Made by a program: the position numbers and the translations under genes | Assembly: GCA_030682385.1 (NCBI GenBank) | Contig: JAUXOG010000038.1 | Coordinates: 1 to 46,937, forward strand | Direction of reading: 5' to 3' | Length of the DNA: 46,937 bases | Origin: Bacteroidota bacterium | GTDB lineage: Bacteria > Bacteroidota > Ignavibacteria > UBA10030 > BY39 | Notes under the pieces: model-generated | Told to the model about the DNA's origin: nothing | What the model saw: the letters and a program-made list of their open reading frames with translations, nothing else | Database searches by the model: none | In this document: positions 9,056 through 18,488 of the stretch, in pieces | Layout: each line of letters starts with the position of its first letter | Numbering within the stretch: position 1 is the stretch's first letter

Positions 9056-11851
9056 TTACCTCATCAGCAACATCTTCTTCACATCGTAGAATTTACCAGT
9101 TTGAATCCTATAGATGTAAACACCACTCGTTAGATTACTTGCATCAAAATGGAAAGACTTATAACCTGCTTTCTGGAATTCATCGATGAGTGTCGCAACC
9201 TCCCTTCCTAAAATATCGTACACCTTTAACACAACGTGTGCATCTTCGGGTAAGCCGTAGTGTATTTCTGTTGTTGGATTGAAAGGATTGGGATGATTTT
9301 GCGATAGGATAAATCTATCCGGGACACTGACCGTATTTATTTCTTCTGATGTTGGTAGATATCCTGATTTGTAGGCAATCGGATCGCACGGTGGACCTAT
9401 TGCTTGTATAGCTACTTGACCAGCAATAGGCAGACAAGGATCTGGCGGTGGCGGGGGTGCGCTTCGTGTCGTAAATTGCCAAACATTCGACCAAGGACTT
9501 GTACCGTAACTGTTTGATGCACTGACTCTCCAATAGTAACTTGTGTTGTAACCTAACGGACCTATATATTGAGAGGTTTGTGTAATAGAAGCATTATCAT
9601 AAACTGTAGGATTGAAACTCGAACTTGTTGCAACCTGCAGGCGGTACGAAGTTGCTCCTGCTGATGCGTTCCAACTTAGAGTTACACCAACTGAAACTCC
9701 TGTTGCACCGTTGGTTGGTGATGCAAGCAGCGGGGCTTCTGGTAGAAGGTCAATTTTATAAACACCACCTGCTGTTGCTGCATAGATAGCAACATTACTC
9801 GTGGGATCACGACGCAGATCATAAATAGGTATTGGTAGGTTATCAGTTACATCTGTCCACTCATATCCTCCGTTTACAGTTTTATATACTTTTGTTCCGC
9901 CGGCGGCAAGAACAAAAAAATACTGATTAGACGCTGGGTAAGCTGGGTGAAAGACAATTTTGTTAACTTCTTCGTCTTCGGTCATGAAAGAGATTGTTGA
10001 CCATGATGTGCCGCCATTTGTGGTTTTCCTCAGCCACCAGGCATCGCTGTAATCGATGTAACTGCCGGCAGCGTAAAGCACCGATGGAGCGTTCGGGTTC
10101 AGCCCAAGTACTTTCACCGGATCGGTAAGCGATGGGAGGCGTGTCCATTGGTCAGCCACACCACCGTTTGTTGATTTCCAAACTCCTCTTTTTGCCGGGT
10201 CTGATGAACTAGAAGCAGCATAAAGTATGTTTGAATACGTTCCAGGATTTGTCGGGTCCACGACCAAATCTTCAATGATAAAATCCCCTATTGTGCCGAC
10301 ACGCCGTTCTTCAAAACTTACGCTACCACCACCGCTGAGCGATATGCCAAGATTTGAAGTCGCTGTATACCTACCAAATGCAAAGACCTTGTTTGAGTTA
10401 TATGGATCAATAGTAATACCCTTGATAACTCCAGATGTGAATGATGTATTGGTTAATACTTCAGTCCAAGGTGCTGCACCGGAGTTCGTGCTTCGATAGA
10501 CTGAGGCGTTAGTGCCGCTGACTTGCCGGTAGCCGGCAGCAAAGACATCATTGCTTGTAGATGATTTGAACACGATAGCTTTAGCACGAAAGTTTTGATC
10601 GTTTTGAGTACTCCCAAGCCCAACGCTGTTCCACCCTGTTCCTGTGTTTCGCTCAATAACGGCGTAATTAGATGGGGCAGAAAGAATGGTTGTTCCTTTT
10701 GCAGCTACAGTGATGACTGGCATAATGGTAATGTCTGCTGCGGCATCGGTCCATAGTGAGCCGCCGTTGGTCGAGCGGAAGATTGTTGTTCCAGAACCGA
10801 CAAACACATTACTTGCATTTCCCGGATCTACAACAACACGTCGCAGATTGCTATTATCATAGAGTCCCTGATCAACAAGTGTCCATGTGCCGGTGGGTAG
10901 TGTTCTTTTATATACACCATTGGCTGTAGCCGCATACAGCGCACTTGTGCCGTCATAGCGCAGATCGTTGACTGTTACATTTACTGTAAAGCCATCACCT
11001 GTCCAAGTGGACCAAGTGTCACCGTTATTAGTTGAAGTTCTCCGATAAATTTTTTGGTCTGCAAGCGTTGCAACAACACCAGCAAATACATAGATTGTGC
11101 CGCTGTATGTAAAGCCAGCCACAGAGAGAATGTCTTTATCTTTTAAAGGTAACACATTTATCCCAAACTGGCTCCAGTTCACACCAGCATCCGATGAATA
11201 AAAAACTCCTTTGGTATAATCGGCAGTTTGTTCACCAAATCCTCCTTCCTTCATTATACCCATTGTTGCCGATGTTTTCCCAGTAGCCCAGATTTTGTTC
11301 ACATCGGTTGGATGTGGGGCAATTGCAACCACATCGGTCTGTATGGAATTAAAAAAATCAGTAACATCGTTCCAATAACCTGCGTCGCCGTTTTGAGGGT
11401 TTCTCATCATTGATACTGCGCCGCCGTACTTCTTGATGCCGAGAAACATCAGGCTTTGATTAGCAGGTGAGATTGCAAGCCGCAGTGGATCGAAATAAGA
11501 AGATTGAATATAAACATTATCCCATGAATCACCGCTGCCCGCGCTTTTCTTAATTGCACCAGTAATTGCCGCCAACACAACTGATGGTGTGCTTTGCTTG
11601 CATGCCACCGTGAGTGGATTACCGCCGAGAGAGCCTGTTGCAGTCCACGAAACGCCATCGGTTGAGCGATACAATGTTGTTGCATCGGCATTGTACAGCG
11701 TTGCGGTTGTGGCACCGACTGCACGACCAATGGCAAGGTCTGTAACATTTGCCCGCCATGGACCGTTTGTCGATTGCCAGGATTGAGCAAATGCAGCACC
11801 GTGCAAAAGCATTACTAATGATACAATTAATATGTGAATTACTTTTTTCAT
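9056..11851 (-). CDS. Exported BNR/sortilin-like repeat protein with Fn3 and type IX sorting domain
   Basis: A large exported protein of 931 residues. The start at ATG 11851 (MKKVIHIL) is chosen because it follows GGAGA and opens a normal signal peptide ending at AFAQ. The open frame runs 14 codons further up through a palindromic repeat. Most of the protein is a beta-propeller-like series of Asp-box units (for example [24 protein letters not shown]), as in sortilin/VPS10 or glycosidase-type propellers. A fibronectin III-like domain lies at about 699-797 and a Por/type IX sorting domain with PNPFNP near 854-859. It is expected at the cell surface or secreted. No catalytic residues are recognisable, so its ligand is unknown. 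Confidence 0.8.
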   Translation of the reverse strand: MKKVIHILIVSLVMLLHGAAFAQSWQSTNGPWRANVTDLAIGRAVGATTATLYNADATTLYRSTDGVSWTATGSLGGNPLTVACKQSTPSVVLAAITGAIKKSAGSGDSWDNVYIQSSYFDPLRLAISPANQSLMFLGIKKYGGAVSMMRNPQNGDAGYWNDVTDFFNSIQTDVVAIAPHPTDVNKIWATGKTSATMGIMKEGGFGEQTADYTKGVFYSSDAGVNWSQFGINVLPLKDKDILSVAGFTYSGTIYVFAGVVATLADQKIYRRTSTNNGDTWSTWTGDGFTVNVTVNDLRYDGTSALYAATANGVYKRTLPTGTWTLVDQGLYDNSNLRRVVVDPGNASNVFVGSGTTIFRSTNGGSLWTDAAADITIMPVITVAAKGTTILSAPSNYAVIERNTGTGWNSVGLGSTQNDQNFRAKAIVFKSSTSNDVFAAGYRQVSGTNASVYRSTNSGAAPWTEVLTNTSFTSGVIKGITIDPYNSNKVFAFGRYTATSNLGISLSGGGSVSFEERRVGTIGDFIIEDLVVDPTNPGTYSNILYAASSSSDPAKRGVWKSTNGGVADQWTRLPSLTDPVKVLGLNPNAPSVLYAAGSYIDYSDAWWLRKTTNGGTSWSTISFMTEDEEVNKIVFHPAYPASNQYFFVLAAGGTKVYKTVNGGYEWTDVTDNLPIPIYDLRRDPTSNVAIYAATAGGVYKIDLLPEAPLLASPTNGATGVSVGVTLSWNASAGATSYRLQVATSSSFNPTVYDNASITQTSQYIGPLGYNTSYYWRVSASNSYGTSPWSNVWQFTTRSAPPPPPDPCLPIAGQVAIQAIGPPCDPIAYKSGYLPTSEEINTVSVPDRFILSQNHPNPFNPTTEIHYGLPEDAHVVLKVYDILGREVATLIDEFQKAGYKSFHFDASNLTSGVYIYRIQTGKFYDVKKMLLMR

Positions 11852-11863
11852 TTTTTTTCTCCT

Positions 11864-11879
11864 TCCGTTAGCTAACGGA
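11864..11879. repeat. Palindrome TCCGTTAGCTAACGGA
   Basis: A perfect 16-bp palindrome just upstream of the start codon at 11851. On the minus strand it extends the open frame with residues PLANG. It is one of four sites in the window (see 8889, 14061 and 36297). Confidence 0.75.
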
Positions 11880-11939
11880 TTATTGTTAAACAATTGTTAT
11901 TTATTGAAATTATTTATAATTTGGAGATGTAGAATCGGT

Positions 11940-12030
11940 GAGGGACAAACTCATCAATATCTACACCCGGACGTGGGTGCACCGCGTGTTACCCTGTTGG
12001 CATCCACGGGGCGCCCGCGTTCCTAATTAT
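11940..12030 (-). other. GC-rich structured leader-like segment
   Basis: A compact GC-rich island in AT-rich surroundings, within the 239 bases between two exported-protein genes. It contains CACCC/GGGTG (11964-11968 with 11975-11979), the palindrome GGTGCACC (11976-11983) and the palindrome GGGCGCCC (12009-12016). It lies about 90-180 bases upstream of the start at 11851. It could be a 5' leader structure, the terminator region of the upstream gene, or a dispersed repeat. No known riboswitch was recognised. Confidence 0.35.
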
Positions 12031-12090
12031 TTTGACAGCTAATCTATTTTCACCTCCTTTCTTGCCTAAGGATATTATCAATATTTATTT

Positions 12091-13611
12091 TCATTTTAGA
12101 AATACTGCCTTTCCTACCGAAGTAAAATTTCCTTGGACAATCCTGTAAAAATAAATTCCGCTTGCCAGCACTTGCCCTGAGCCGCCGTCCTGAGCGGAGC
12201 CGAAGGATGTCGAAGGGTCCCATTCTACCTCATGCTTGCCTGTTTCTAATTTTTCGTTTACTAACACTGCTACTTCCCTTCCAAAGATGTCGTACACCTT
12301 CAGCGACGTGAAACCTGAAACCTGTAACCTAAAGCCAATCTTTGTCTTTGGATTAAAGGGATTCGGGTAATTCTGCGCCAATATGAACGTGTTCTTAGGC
12401 AGCTCCCATTCTTGAACACTTGTGGGAAGTAATTCCGCACGACGGTAAAGTAACTTGTCAGGCCCAACCTGTGCAGCAGATGTTCCTACAAAGTGGACAG
12501 AATTTCCAATCAATACAGATGAAGACGCAAGACCTGTGTTATTACTGTCGTAGACTTCACAGACAGTGGACCACGTTGTGCCTCCGTCAACCGAGAATCG
12601 AAAGTTAGCACGGGCGTTAAGATCGTTCACCCAAAGTATGTTAATATGCTTTTCTCTTATTGATATATTGGGGTTATACCCATTTGGCCGCTCCGTCAAC
12701 AGATATTCGTTCGTCCATCGCCCAATATCATCAAGGTGCCTTTCCATCACACTGCATCCAACGAGTGCCTCGCAGCCGTATTTTGCGTCTCTCCATGCCG
12801 CCACAATTTTCCCTGTAGTTGGGTCTGCGGCAATCTTCGAATCTGCAGTAAAACTACCGCCACGCACAGTTGATAAATTGATGGAATCCGACCATGTCTC
12901 TCCTAAATCGGTGCTGACTTTGTATTGAATAACATATTCTGCATTGTGTCCCGATGAATCATAAAGCCAACGTGTAATGCGGTAAAGTTTTCCCGGAACA
13001 TATGCAATGTCAGGACTATTTCTCTGGGCTATCGGACCCAGCAGTGTCCATGTTTTTCCTGCATCCGTTGTCCGCAAAATGCCGTGAATGTTGCCTGTCC
13101 CCTGATAACGATTAACTCCTAACAGAATCGTATCCTCTATTCCAGCCCGATACCAAGCGGTATATGCCATTGAATCCATGACCATTCGAGGTGTGGTCCA
13201 ATTCAAGCCTTGGTCTGTACTTTTCATCATATACAGAATGTTTTTTACTGCATCTCTCCAGAAAGCATAGAGTGTCGTTCGGGTATGAACAAGCACACAT
13301 GATGAGACAATATTGATAGTAGTATCACGAACAAGTTCTCTCAATGTCTCGAATGTTCTTCCGCCATCCACAGAGCGTATGTAAGGATATTTTATGCCGC
13401 TGTCGTTTGTGAGCATGGTAATATGCAGCGTGTCCCCTTGGTTTACAATAATGGGGAATCCAGCATCAATGTTATCCGGCGTCAACTGCCACACCGGTCC
13501 CCAGATCAGTCCGCAGCTTGTATCTATGCGGTTGTCGTAAATGTGCTGGGCAGTGCAGAGCGTAATGCTCATCAGTCCAAGAAATAGTATGTACTGTAAT
13601 CGTTGTGTCAT
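12091..13611 (-). CDS. Exported sialidase-like BNR repeat protein with sorting domain
   Basis: A 506-residue protein with a signal peptide ending near LCTAQ. At least five Asp-box (BNR) motifs of the S-x-D-x-G-x-x-W/F type follow (SVDGGRTF, STDQGLNW, TTDAGKTW, STDLGETW, SVDGGTTW), predicting a sialidase-type beta-propeller. The C-terminus from about residue 407 is a type IX sorting domain (NYPNPFNP, LKVYDIFGREV, ASGIYFYR). Residues about 465-480 are encoded by an in-frame repeat (12175-12219) not seen in the sister proteins here. The start at 13611 follows AAGGAG. A catalytic sialidase arginine triad is not obvious, so enzyme activity is uncertain. It lies upstream of the 931-residue propeller protein. 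Confidence 0.78.
   Translation of the reverse strand: MTQRLQYILFLGLMSITLCTAQHIYDNRIDTSCGLIWGPVWQLTPDNIDAGFPIIVNQGDTLHITMLTNDSGIKYPYIRSVDGGRTFETLRELVRDTTINIVSSCVLVHTRTTLYAFWRDAVKNILYMMKSTDQGLNWTTPRMVMDSMAYTAWYRAGIEDTILLGVNRYQGTGNIHGILRTTDAGKTWTLLGPIAQRNSPDIAYVPGKLYRITRWLYDSSGHNAEYVIQYKVSTDLGETWSDSINLSTVRGGSFTADSKIAADPTTGKIVAAWRDAKYGCEALVGCSVMERHLDDIGRWTNEYLLTERPNGYNPNISIREKHINILWVNDLNARANFRFSVDGGTTWSTVCEVYDSNNTGLASSSVLIGNSVHFVGTSAAQVGPDKLLYRRAELLPTSVQEWELPKNTFILAQNYPNPFNPKTKIGFRLQVSGFTSLKVYDIFGREVAVLVNEKLETGKHEVEWDPSTSFGSAQDGGSGQVLASGIYFYRIVQGNFTSVGKAVFLK
12175..12219. repeat. Dispersed repeat inside a sorting-domain coding region
   Basis: The stretch reads, on the minus strand, GACCCTTCGACATCC, then TTCGGCTCCGCTCAGG and further bases, which is a repeat type often seen between genes. 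Here it is in frame and codes for the residues STSFGSAQDGGSGQ, extending a loop of the sorting domain compared with the other copies in the window. Confidence 0.6.
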
Positions 13612-13701
13612 AGTAAACTCCTTGTATTTTTTATGTTGTTGTTTATGGTTGTTATTCTGCCTCGAATAATAAAATATTTTATTAGTAATGTATCTTGCTT
13701 G

Positions 13702-13761
13702 CCTGTCCCGACCTTGTCGGGATGCTGCGCACCTGTCCCGACCTTGTCGGGATGCGACGCA
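13702..13761. repeat. Two tandem 30-bp hairpin repeats
   Basis: Two back-to-back 30-bp units (13702-13731 and 13732-13761) share the first 24 bases, beginning CCTGTCCCGACCTTGTCGGG. Each contains the hairpin CCCGAC-CTT-GTCGGG. They lie upstream of the gene starting at 13611. An 84-codon open frame across them has no family signature and is not called a gene. Confidence 0.75.
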
Positions 13762-14141
13762 CTTATGATTTGAAGAGGGATAAAATGTTTGAACTGAAGA
13801 ACGTGTTCAATATAAAACTGCTTTACCAATTTTGAAATCTCCATTTTATTATTAAATATCAATGTTAATGCCCATTACTAATTGGCTGAAGTAACTGCAA
13901 GAATGTAAATTTAAATCGACTGATAGTCAAGTATTTTTCTAAAAATATCGTGTTTTTTGAGCAAATATTTTTATACTATACACCGAATTCAGGCTGTTTT
14001 AGAGGTATTAGTTAATCCCTACTGTCGAAATAAAATTCTGACCTACAAAACAGAATATTCGATCCATCCGTTAGCTAACGAACTGAATCGACTCCTTTAC
14101 TCCTTATAAAATATTACTAAATTCCATAAATCAATAAAGTA
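13762..14141. other. Non-coding stretch with a palindromic repeat copy
   Basis: About 380 AT-rich bases without a credible gene. The only structure seen is at 14061-14095, where GATCCATCCGTTAGCTAACG and its flank match the hairpin repeat at 8895-8927 with small changes that weaken the outer stem. The promoter for the gene at 13611 probably lies in the left part of this gap. Confidence 0.5.
14061..14095. repeat. Diverged copy of the GTTAGCTAAC hairpin repeat
   Basis: The core TCCGTTAGCTAACGAA is one base away from the perfect palindrome. The flanks GATCCA and CTGAATCGACTC correspond to GATCCA and CTGAATCGGCTC of the copy at 8889-8927. It sits in the intergenic gap next to the LtaS-like gene. 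Confidence 0.65.
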
Positions 14142-16097
14142 TCACTCTGATTTATAAACCTTGTTACTCCTGAGTAAGTATGTTGAAACCTGTAGATATG
14201 ATAACATTTCCTTCCTCAAAACGTTAGCAGTGTTCGGATTCAGATTCAATTTATTCTCACTCAAATGTCTATCGGTTTTATAATTATATAATGCAATATT
14301 TTTGTCGAAATCGCCCACTGACAGCCAATCTCCTTTAATCCAGCCGTGCAAACCGCCGCTCGGGAGGTAGGCAAAGCCATTGTTCCCGGCAATTGCCGAT
14401 AATCCAAACGATGAGTGTTTTGTTTGCAATTTCAATATATCAATAATCGTGGGGAGAATATCTACTTGACTGTGAACAGAAGAAATAATGTCCGGATTTA
14501 AAAATGCAGGTGAATAAAGTAAACAAGGAATCTTGAAAAGTTCATAAATATTTTTTTCTCTTGTCCCCTCAGCATGATCCGCGGTTATAATAAAGAGTGT
14601 ATTCCGAAAATATTCTGCCTTCTCCGCTTCTTCAAAAAATTTGCCTAAACTCCAATCCGAATATCTTAATGAATTTAAAAATTTGTAATTGGCAATAGTC
14701 GAATCGTAAACTTCATATTCTCCCGACGGCAGTGCATAGGGTGCGTGCGATGAAAGCGACATCACTAAACCTAAAAACGGTTGCTTTATTTTATTAAATT
14801 CTTGATTCGACCTCTCGAATACGAAATGATCGAATATTCCCCACGTCCCGTCGTCTTTTACTTTGTTCAAATCGAAATCAGATTTTGAAATGTAAGTATC
14901 AAACCCCGCCAATTTAGAAAATGCCTCGAAGCCCATCGAACCGGAACGCGCACCGTGAAGAAAAATCGTGCTGTAACCACCCTCTTTTAGTATCACACCT
15001 AAAGGTCGTAGAAAATTTTGCTCAATCGGGCTTCCCAATATATCGTCGTAAACAACATTTGGAATTGAGCCGACAACTGCCTGCATCCCTTGAATTGTTC
15101 TTTGTCCTGCTGCAAAGAAATTCGAGAAGTAAATACCTTTGTTCATCAGTTTTCGAAACTCGGGCATCGGAAAAGGTTTGATTGTTTCGAGTTCGGCAAA
15201 ATTTCCGGGCCAACTTTCCATTACTATGATTACGACATTCAGCTTGTTTTGGTGTTTAGTTTCAGGAAGTGTTTGCCTCATCAATGGATATTCTTCATCC
15301 AAATAAATTTCTTTCGGACTTTTTAGTAAATCTCTCATCGATTTTATGGCTTCATTCATCGGAATAAAATTATAAGATTGAATATCCCCTCTGTTCAAAG
15401 TCCGTAATGTTGTAAAGACGGCATTCAACGAGAGATGCCCTAAAGCAATATTATCGTTTCTGAAAGCATAACTTTCGCGAAGTGGCTTCAACTGGAAGCC
15501 GCCCCGTATTGAAATAACTATCACACCAATCAATAAAATAAAATAGATTAAATCGTTGACAATTCCTTTGTAAGAGGAGCTTTTATATTTTCCAAAAAGT
15601 TTAAACCATAAATATCCAAGCAAGATAACTACTGCAACTGCAATAATTAAAGGGACGAGATAATCGTTAAGAATAATCGTTATTAATTCGGGAATCGATT
15701 TAAAAAGATTAAAAATTTCATACGAGATTCTACGTTTTGCGTAGGGATAATAGAAAATATCTCCCAGCGATAATATGATAGATGCAATCACTACAAGAAA
15801 CAACAAACTTATTATTGAAATTTTATAAAAGCGTTTGAATTTAAATCTACCCGGTAAATTAAGAAGCAGCAAAAACAATCCACCCACCAACAGCGTTGAA
15901 GCTAAATCAAAACGTAAGCCGATTAGAAACGATAACCCGATCTCACTAATCGGAACACCATAAAACTGCGGCGAGTAAAGAACGTAAAATACAAACCGAA
16001 GCAGCGTGAAAATAAACATCATTAAAAGCAATACCTTCACCGAGAGGATGATATTTTGATGTGGCAATAAATTATCGTAACTGAATTTATTTTTCAT
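14142..16097 (-). CDS. LtaS-like sulfatase-fold membrane phosphotransferase
   Basis: Predicted inner-membrane protein with about five N-terminal transmembrane helices followed by an extracytoplasmic alkaline-phosphatase/sulfatase-fold domain. Visible elements are VVIIVMESWPGN (metal ligand), the QRTIQG segment where the nucleophilic threonine would lie, and FIITADHAEG (metal-binding D-H pair). In this family, members move glycerol-phosphate, phosphoethanolamine or similar groups onto envelope polymers. In a Gram-negative host the product is not predictable. The start at ATG 16097 (MKNKFSYD) is preferred because it leaves an 11-base gap to the upstream stop. The longer frame from 16133 would overlap that gene by 25 bases. 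It is the second gene of an envelope operon behind the glycosyltransferase. Confidence 0.83.
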   Translation of the reverse strand: MKNKFSYDNLLPHQNIILSVKVLLLMMFIFTLLRFVFYVLYSPQFYGVPISEIGLSFLIGLRFDLASTLLVGGLFLLLLNLPGRFKFKRFYKISIISLLFLVVIASIILSLGDIFYYPYAKRRISYEIFNLFKSIPELITIILNDYLVPLIIAVAVVILLGYLWFKLFGKYKSSSYKGIVNDLIYFILLIGVIVISIRGGFQLKPLRESYAFRNDNIALGHLSLNAVFTTLRTLNRGDIQSYNFIPMNEAIKSMRDLLKSPKEIYLDEEYPLMRQTLPETKHQNKLNVVIIVMESWPGNFAELETIKPFPMPEFRKLMNKGIYFSNFFAAGQRTIQGMQAVVGSIPNVVYDDILGSPIEQNFLRPLGVILKEGGYSTIFLHGARSGSMGFEAFSKLAGFDTYISKSDFDLNKVKDDGTWGIFDHFVFERSNQEFNKIKQPFLGLVMSLSSHAPYALPSGEYEVYDSTIANYKFLNSLRYSDWSLGKFFEEAEKAEYFRNTLFIITADHAEGTREKNIYELFKIPCLLYSPAFLNPDIISSVHSQVDILPTIIDILKLQTKHSSFGLSAIAGNNGFAYLPSGGLHGWIKGDWLSVGDFDKNIALYNYKTDRHLSENKLNLNPNTANVLRKEMLSYLQVSTYLLRSNKVYKSE

Positions 16098-16108
16098 TTC
16101 AATAAGTT

Positions 16109-17572
16109 TTAATAAATTTTGAAGACATAACATGTCCGCGATTTGTTGAACTTTGGATTCAATTTATGAGCTATGAGATCTCCAATACTCGGTTCGATAG
16201 TTTTTTCTAAAACAAATTTTCTCTCCATTATTTTTTCTAAATAATTTTTGTCTTGTTCCAACGAGTCAGTATATAATACACAGTAGTTGATTATCATTTC
16301 TTGTTGTTGCAGTTTCTTTTTATCATCAATGATATGAATAGGAATTGTTTTCCCAAGATAGTAATCGGGCACCAAAAATGTATAACTGAATTGAGCAATT
16401 AAAACACCGGCAGCATCCTGTTTATCATTTATGTAAACGAGCGGTTCGACGCGGTCTTTCTTCCCGTAATGGAAAATAAAAAACATCAATAAAATTGAAT
16501 TCAGCACCCAAAAGTAAATCCAGTTGTATTTATAAATTTTTGACAGATTTTTTTTCTGAAACCACTGTTTCAAATTATTAAATCCTGCGACAGCTAAAAT
16601 TATTAACATCGGAATAATTGGAAGTAAGAACCTCTCCTGCTTGTTTTCGATTACACTGTGAGCAATCAGAAAAGCCAATATCGAAAGACCGATGATAATA
16701 AATTTCTTGCTTCCCCTTAACGCCGAAATAAGAAACAGAATTGAGAAGGGTGGTATGAACGCAGCTAAAAGTGTTAGCAGGTATCTTGATGGCGGTCCGG
16801 CAGGATAACCATCGGATTTTATGATGCTGTTATAATCGCTTAATATAAAACCGTAATTTTGGGAAAATGAGTAACCGAATTCTCCGTTCACATATAAATT
16901 ACTCAGCGACTGCAAGAAAATAATTACAAGAAACCCGAATAGAAATAAGAACGAAAGCTTGCGGCTGCTTTTATCGATTACTACCCCAAGAAGAAACGGA
17001 ACCACAAACGAGATAAGCGGAAACCGAAGGATAAGTGCAACGCCGATGAATAGACCCGATAAAAATAAGTAGAGATTTATATTTTCCTTTTCAAAGCGAA
17101 TAAAATACCATACCGACGCAAGCAAAGGAATTTGACAAATTACTTCCTCAAATTGATGAACTGAAAAAATCGGCATAACGAAAAACGCAGCCATAAAAAT
17201 TCCGCCGATTGCAGCACTTCGTTTATCCACTTTAGCTTCTAAAATTTTAAAGACGAGATAAATTCCGACTACTGAAAATAAACCGTGCGCCAATCTAACA
17301 AAGACCATTTCGGTATCAGGAGAATTTATACCGAAGACCCGCACGATTTGCATAATGAGCGATACGATGAAAGGATACAACGCCGAATCTTTAAAATCTG
17401 CGGGCAGCGATAATCCACTTGCAAGCAAATCAGCATCAACTACCAAATTGTGATGGTCGTCGAGAGTAAGAAATCCTTTGCTAAAAAAGGAAGCAAGAAT
17501 ACGCAAAATAATCCCGAAAATAATCAGAATAACAAGTGGATATTTTTCAAAAAGTCTTTTCATTTCAAGCAT
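16109..17572 (-). CDS. GT-C fold polytopic glycosyltransferase (family 39/22-like)
   Basis: A 487-residue protein with roughly ten hydrophobic segments. It shows two features of GT-C enzymes that use lipid-linked sugars: an acidic pair in the first extracytoplasmic loop (LTLDDHHN, about residues 36-43) and the NKQERFLLP segment resembling the HKE-RF-P motif of Alg9-like and PMT-like transferases. It would act in the inner membrane on the periplasmic side. The acceptor is unknown. It precedes the LtaS-like gene and diverges from a family 2 glycosyltransferase, so the cluster looks devoted to surface-polymer modification. Confidence 0.78.
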   Translation of the reverse strand: MLEMKRLFEKYPLVILIIFGIILRILASFFSKGFLTLDDHHNLVVDADLLASGLSLPADFKDSALYPFIVSLIMQIVRVFGINSPDTEMVFVRLAHGLFSVVGIYLVFKILEAKVDKRSAAIGGIFMAAFFVMPIFSVHQFEEVICQIPLLASVWYFIRFEKENINLYLFLSGLFIGVALILRFPLISFVVPFLLGVVIDKSSRKLSFLFLFGFLVIIFLQSLSNLYVNGEFGYSFSQNYGFILSDYNSIIKSDGYPAGPPSRYLLTLLAAFIPPFSILFLISALRGSKKFIIIGLSILAFLIAHSVIENKQERFLLPIIPMLIILAVAGFNNLKQWFQKKNLSKIYKYNWIYFWVLNSILLMFFIFHYGKKDRVEPLVYINDKQDAAGVLIAQFSYTFLVPDYYLGKTIPIHIIDDKKKLQQQEMIINYCVLYTDSLEQDKNYLEKIMERKFVLEKTIEPSIGDLIAHKLNPKFNKSRTCYVFKIY

Positions 17573-17614
17573 AATTTTTTATATTAAAGCAAAAATTAAA
17601 AAGATTTCCAAATT
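17573..17614. promoter_or_regulatory. Divergent promoter region
   Basis: These 42 AT-rich bases separate the starts of two divergently transcribed glycosyltransferase genes and must hold or overlap the promoters of both. No -10/-35 or -7/-33 pair could be assigned with confidence. Confidence 0.4.
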
Positions 17615-18475
17615 ATGAAAGTTAGCGGCTTCACTATCCTCCGTAATGGTTCAAAATACGGATATCCGTACATCGAATCGATTAAGTCTATTTTGCCAAT
17701 ATGCGATGAGTTCATTATCATTGTTGGAGATTCTGAGGATGATACATTTCAACAAATTGATTCACTCAACGATTCGAAAGTAAAAATTATTAATACAGTT
17801 TGGGACGAACGCTTACGAACAGGCGGGAAAATATTGTCGCAACAAACCGACATTGCTTTATCGTATATTACAGGCGACTGGGGAATTTATTTGCAAGCCG
17901 ACGAAGTTATTCACGAAAAATATTTAACAACAATTCAAACTGCTATGCACGATAATTTTCAAAAAAAGGAAGTTGAAGGATTACTCTTAAAATACAAACA
18001 TTTCTATGGAAGTTACGATTATGTTGCAAATTCAAGGAACTGGTATCGTCAGGAAATTCGTGTAATAAGAAACGGTATTGGTGTAAAATCCTGGAAAGAT
18101 GCTCAAGGATTTAGAATCGACGGAAGGAAAATGTTCGTAAAAGCTGTTGATGCTTATGTTTACCACTATGGCTGGGTGAAGCATCCGAAAGTTATGCAAG
18201 ATAAGATAAAATCATTCAACAAACTTTGGCACGACGATGAATGGGTTGATAAAAACATTCCTGAAATTTCTGAATTCGATTACTCACAAATTGATTCAAT
18301 AGAAAAATTTACAGAAACACACCCGAAAGTGATGGCAGATAGGATATTAAAATACAACTGGAGTTTTATACCACCTGAAGATTGTAAACAAAAAATAAAA
18401 TACCGGTTGCTTCGAAATATTGAAGAAAAGACGGGCTTGAGAATCGGGGAGTATAAAAACTATAAACTTATATAA
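17615..18475 (+). CDS. Family 2-like glycosyltransferase
   Basis: The only plus-strand gene in the window, 286 residues and soluble. The N-terminus VSGFTILRNG and the CDEFIIIVGDSEDDT segment match the nucleotide-binding half of a GT-A (family 2) glycosyltransferase. The segment LQADEVIH takes the place of the DxD metal site. A downstream YHYGW segment is common in short family 2 enzymes that begin with an 'N-E'-type LRN motif. It probably adds a sugar to a surface glycan in the cytoplasm. It ends 13 bases from the convergent gene at 18489 and no strong terminator is visible between them. Confidence 0.78.
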   Translation: MKVSGFTILRNGSKYGYPYIESIKSILPICDEFIIIVGDSEDDTFQQIDSLNDSKVKIINTVWDERLRTGGKILSQQTDIALSYITGDWGIYLQADEVIHEKYLTTIQTAMHDNFQKKEVEGLLLKYKHFYGSYDYVANSRNWYRQEIRVIRNGIGVKSWKDAQGFRIDGRKMFVKAVDAYVYHYGWVKHPKVMQDKIKSFNKLWHDDEWVDKNIPEISEFDYSQIDSIEKFTETHPKVMADRILKYNWSFIPPEDCKQKIKYRLLRNIEEKTGLRIGEYKNYKLI

Positions 18476-18488
18476 TGAATGCAAATTT

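Noticed and set aside
11852-11893. N-terminal extension (residues before MKKVIHIL) of the 931-residue protein
   Set aside because: It lies upstream of a good ribosome binding site and signal peptide and reads through the palindromic repeat.
13702-13761. CRISPR array
   Set aside because: Only two units exist, they are directly adjacent without unique spacers, and no cas genes are present.
13608-13862. 84-codon minus-strand frame across the tandem hairpin repeats
   Set aside because: Its middle is made only of the repeat (HPDKVGTG twice), it overlaps the start of the next gene and it shows no family signature.
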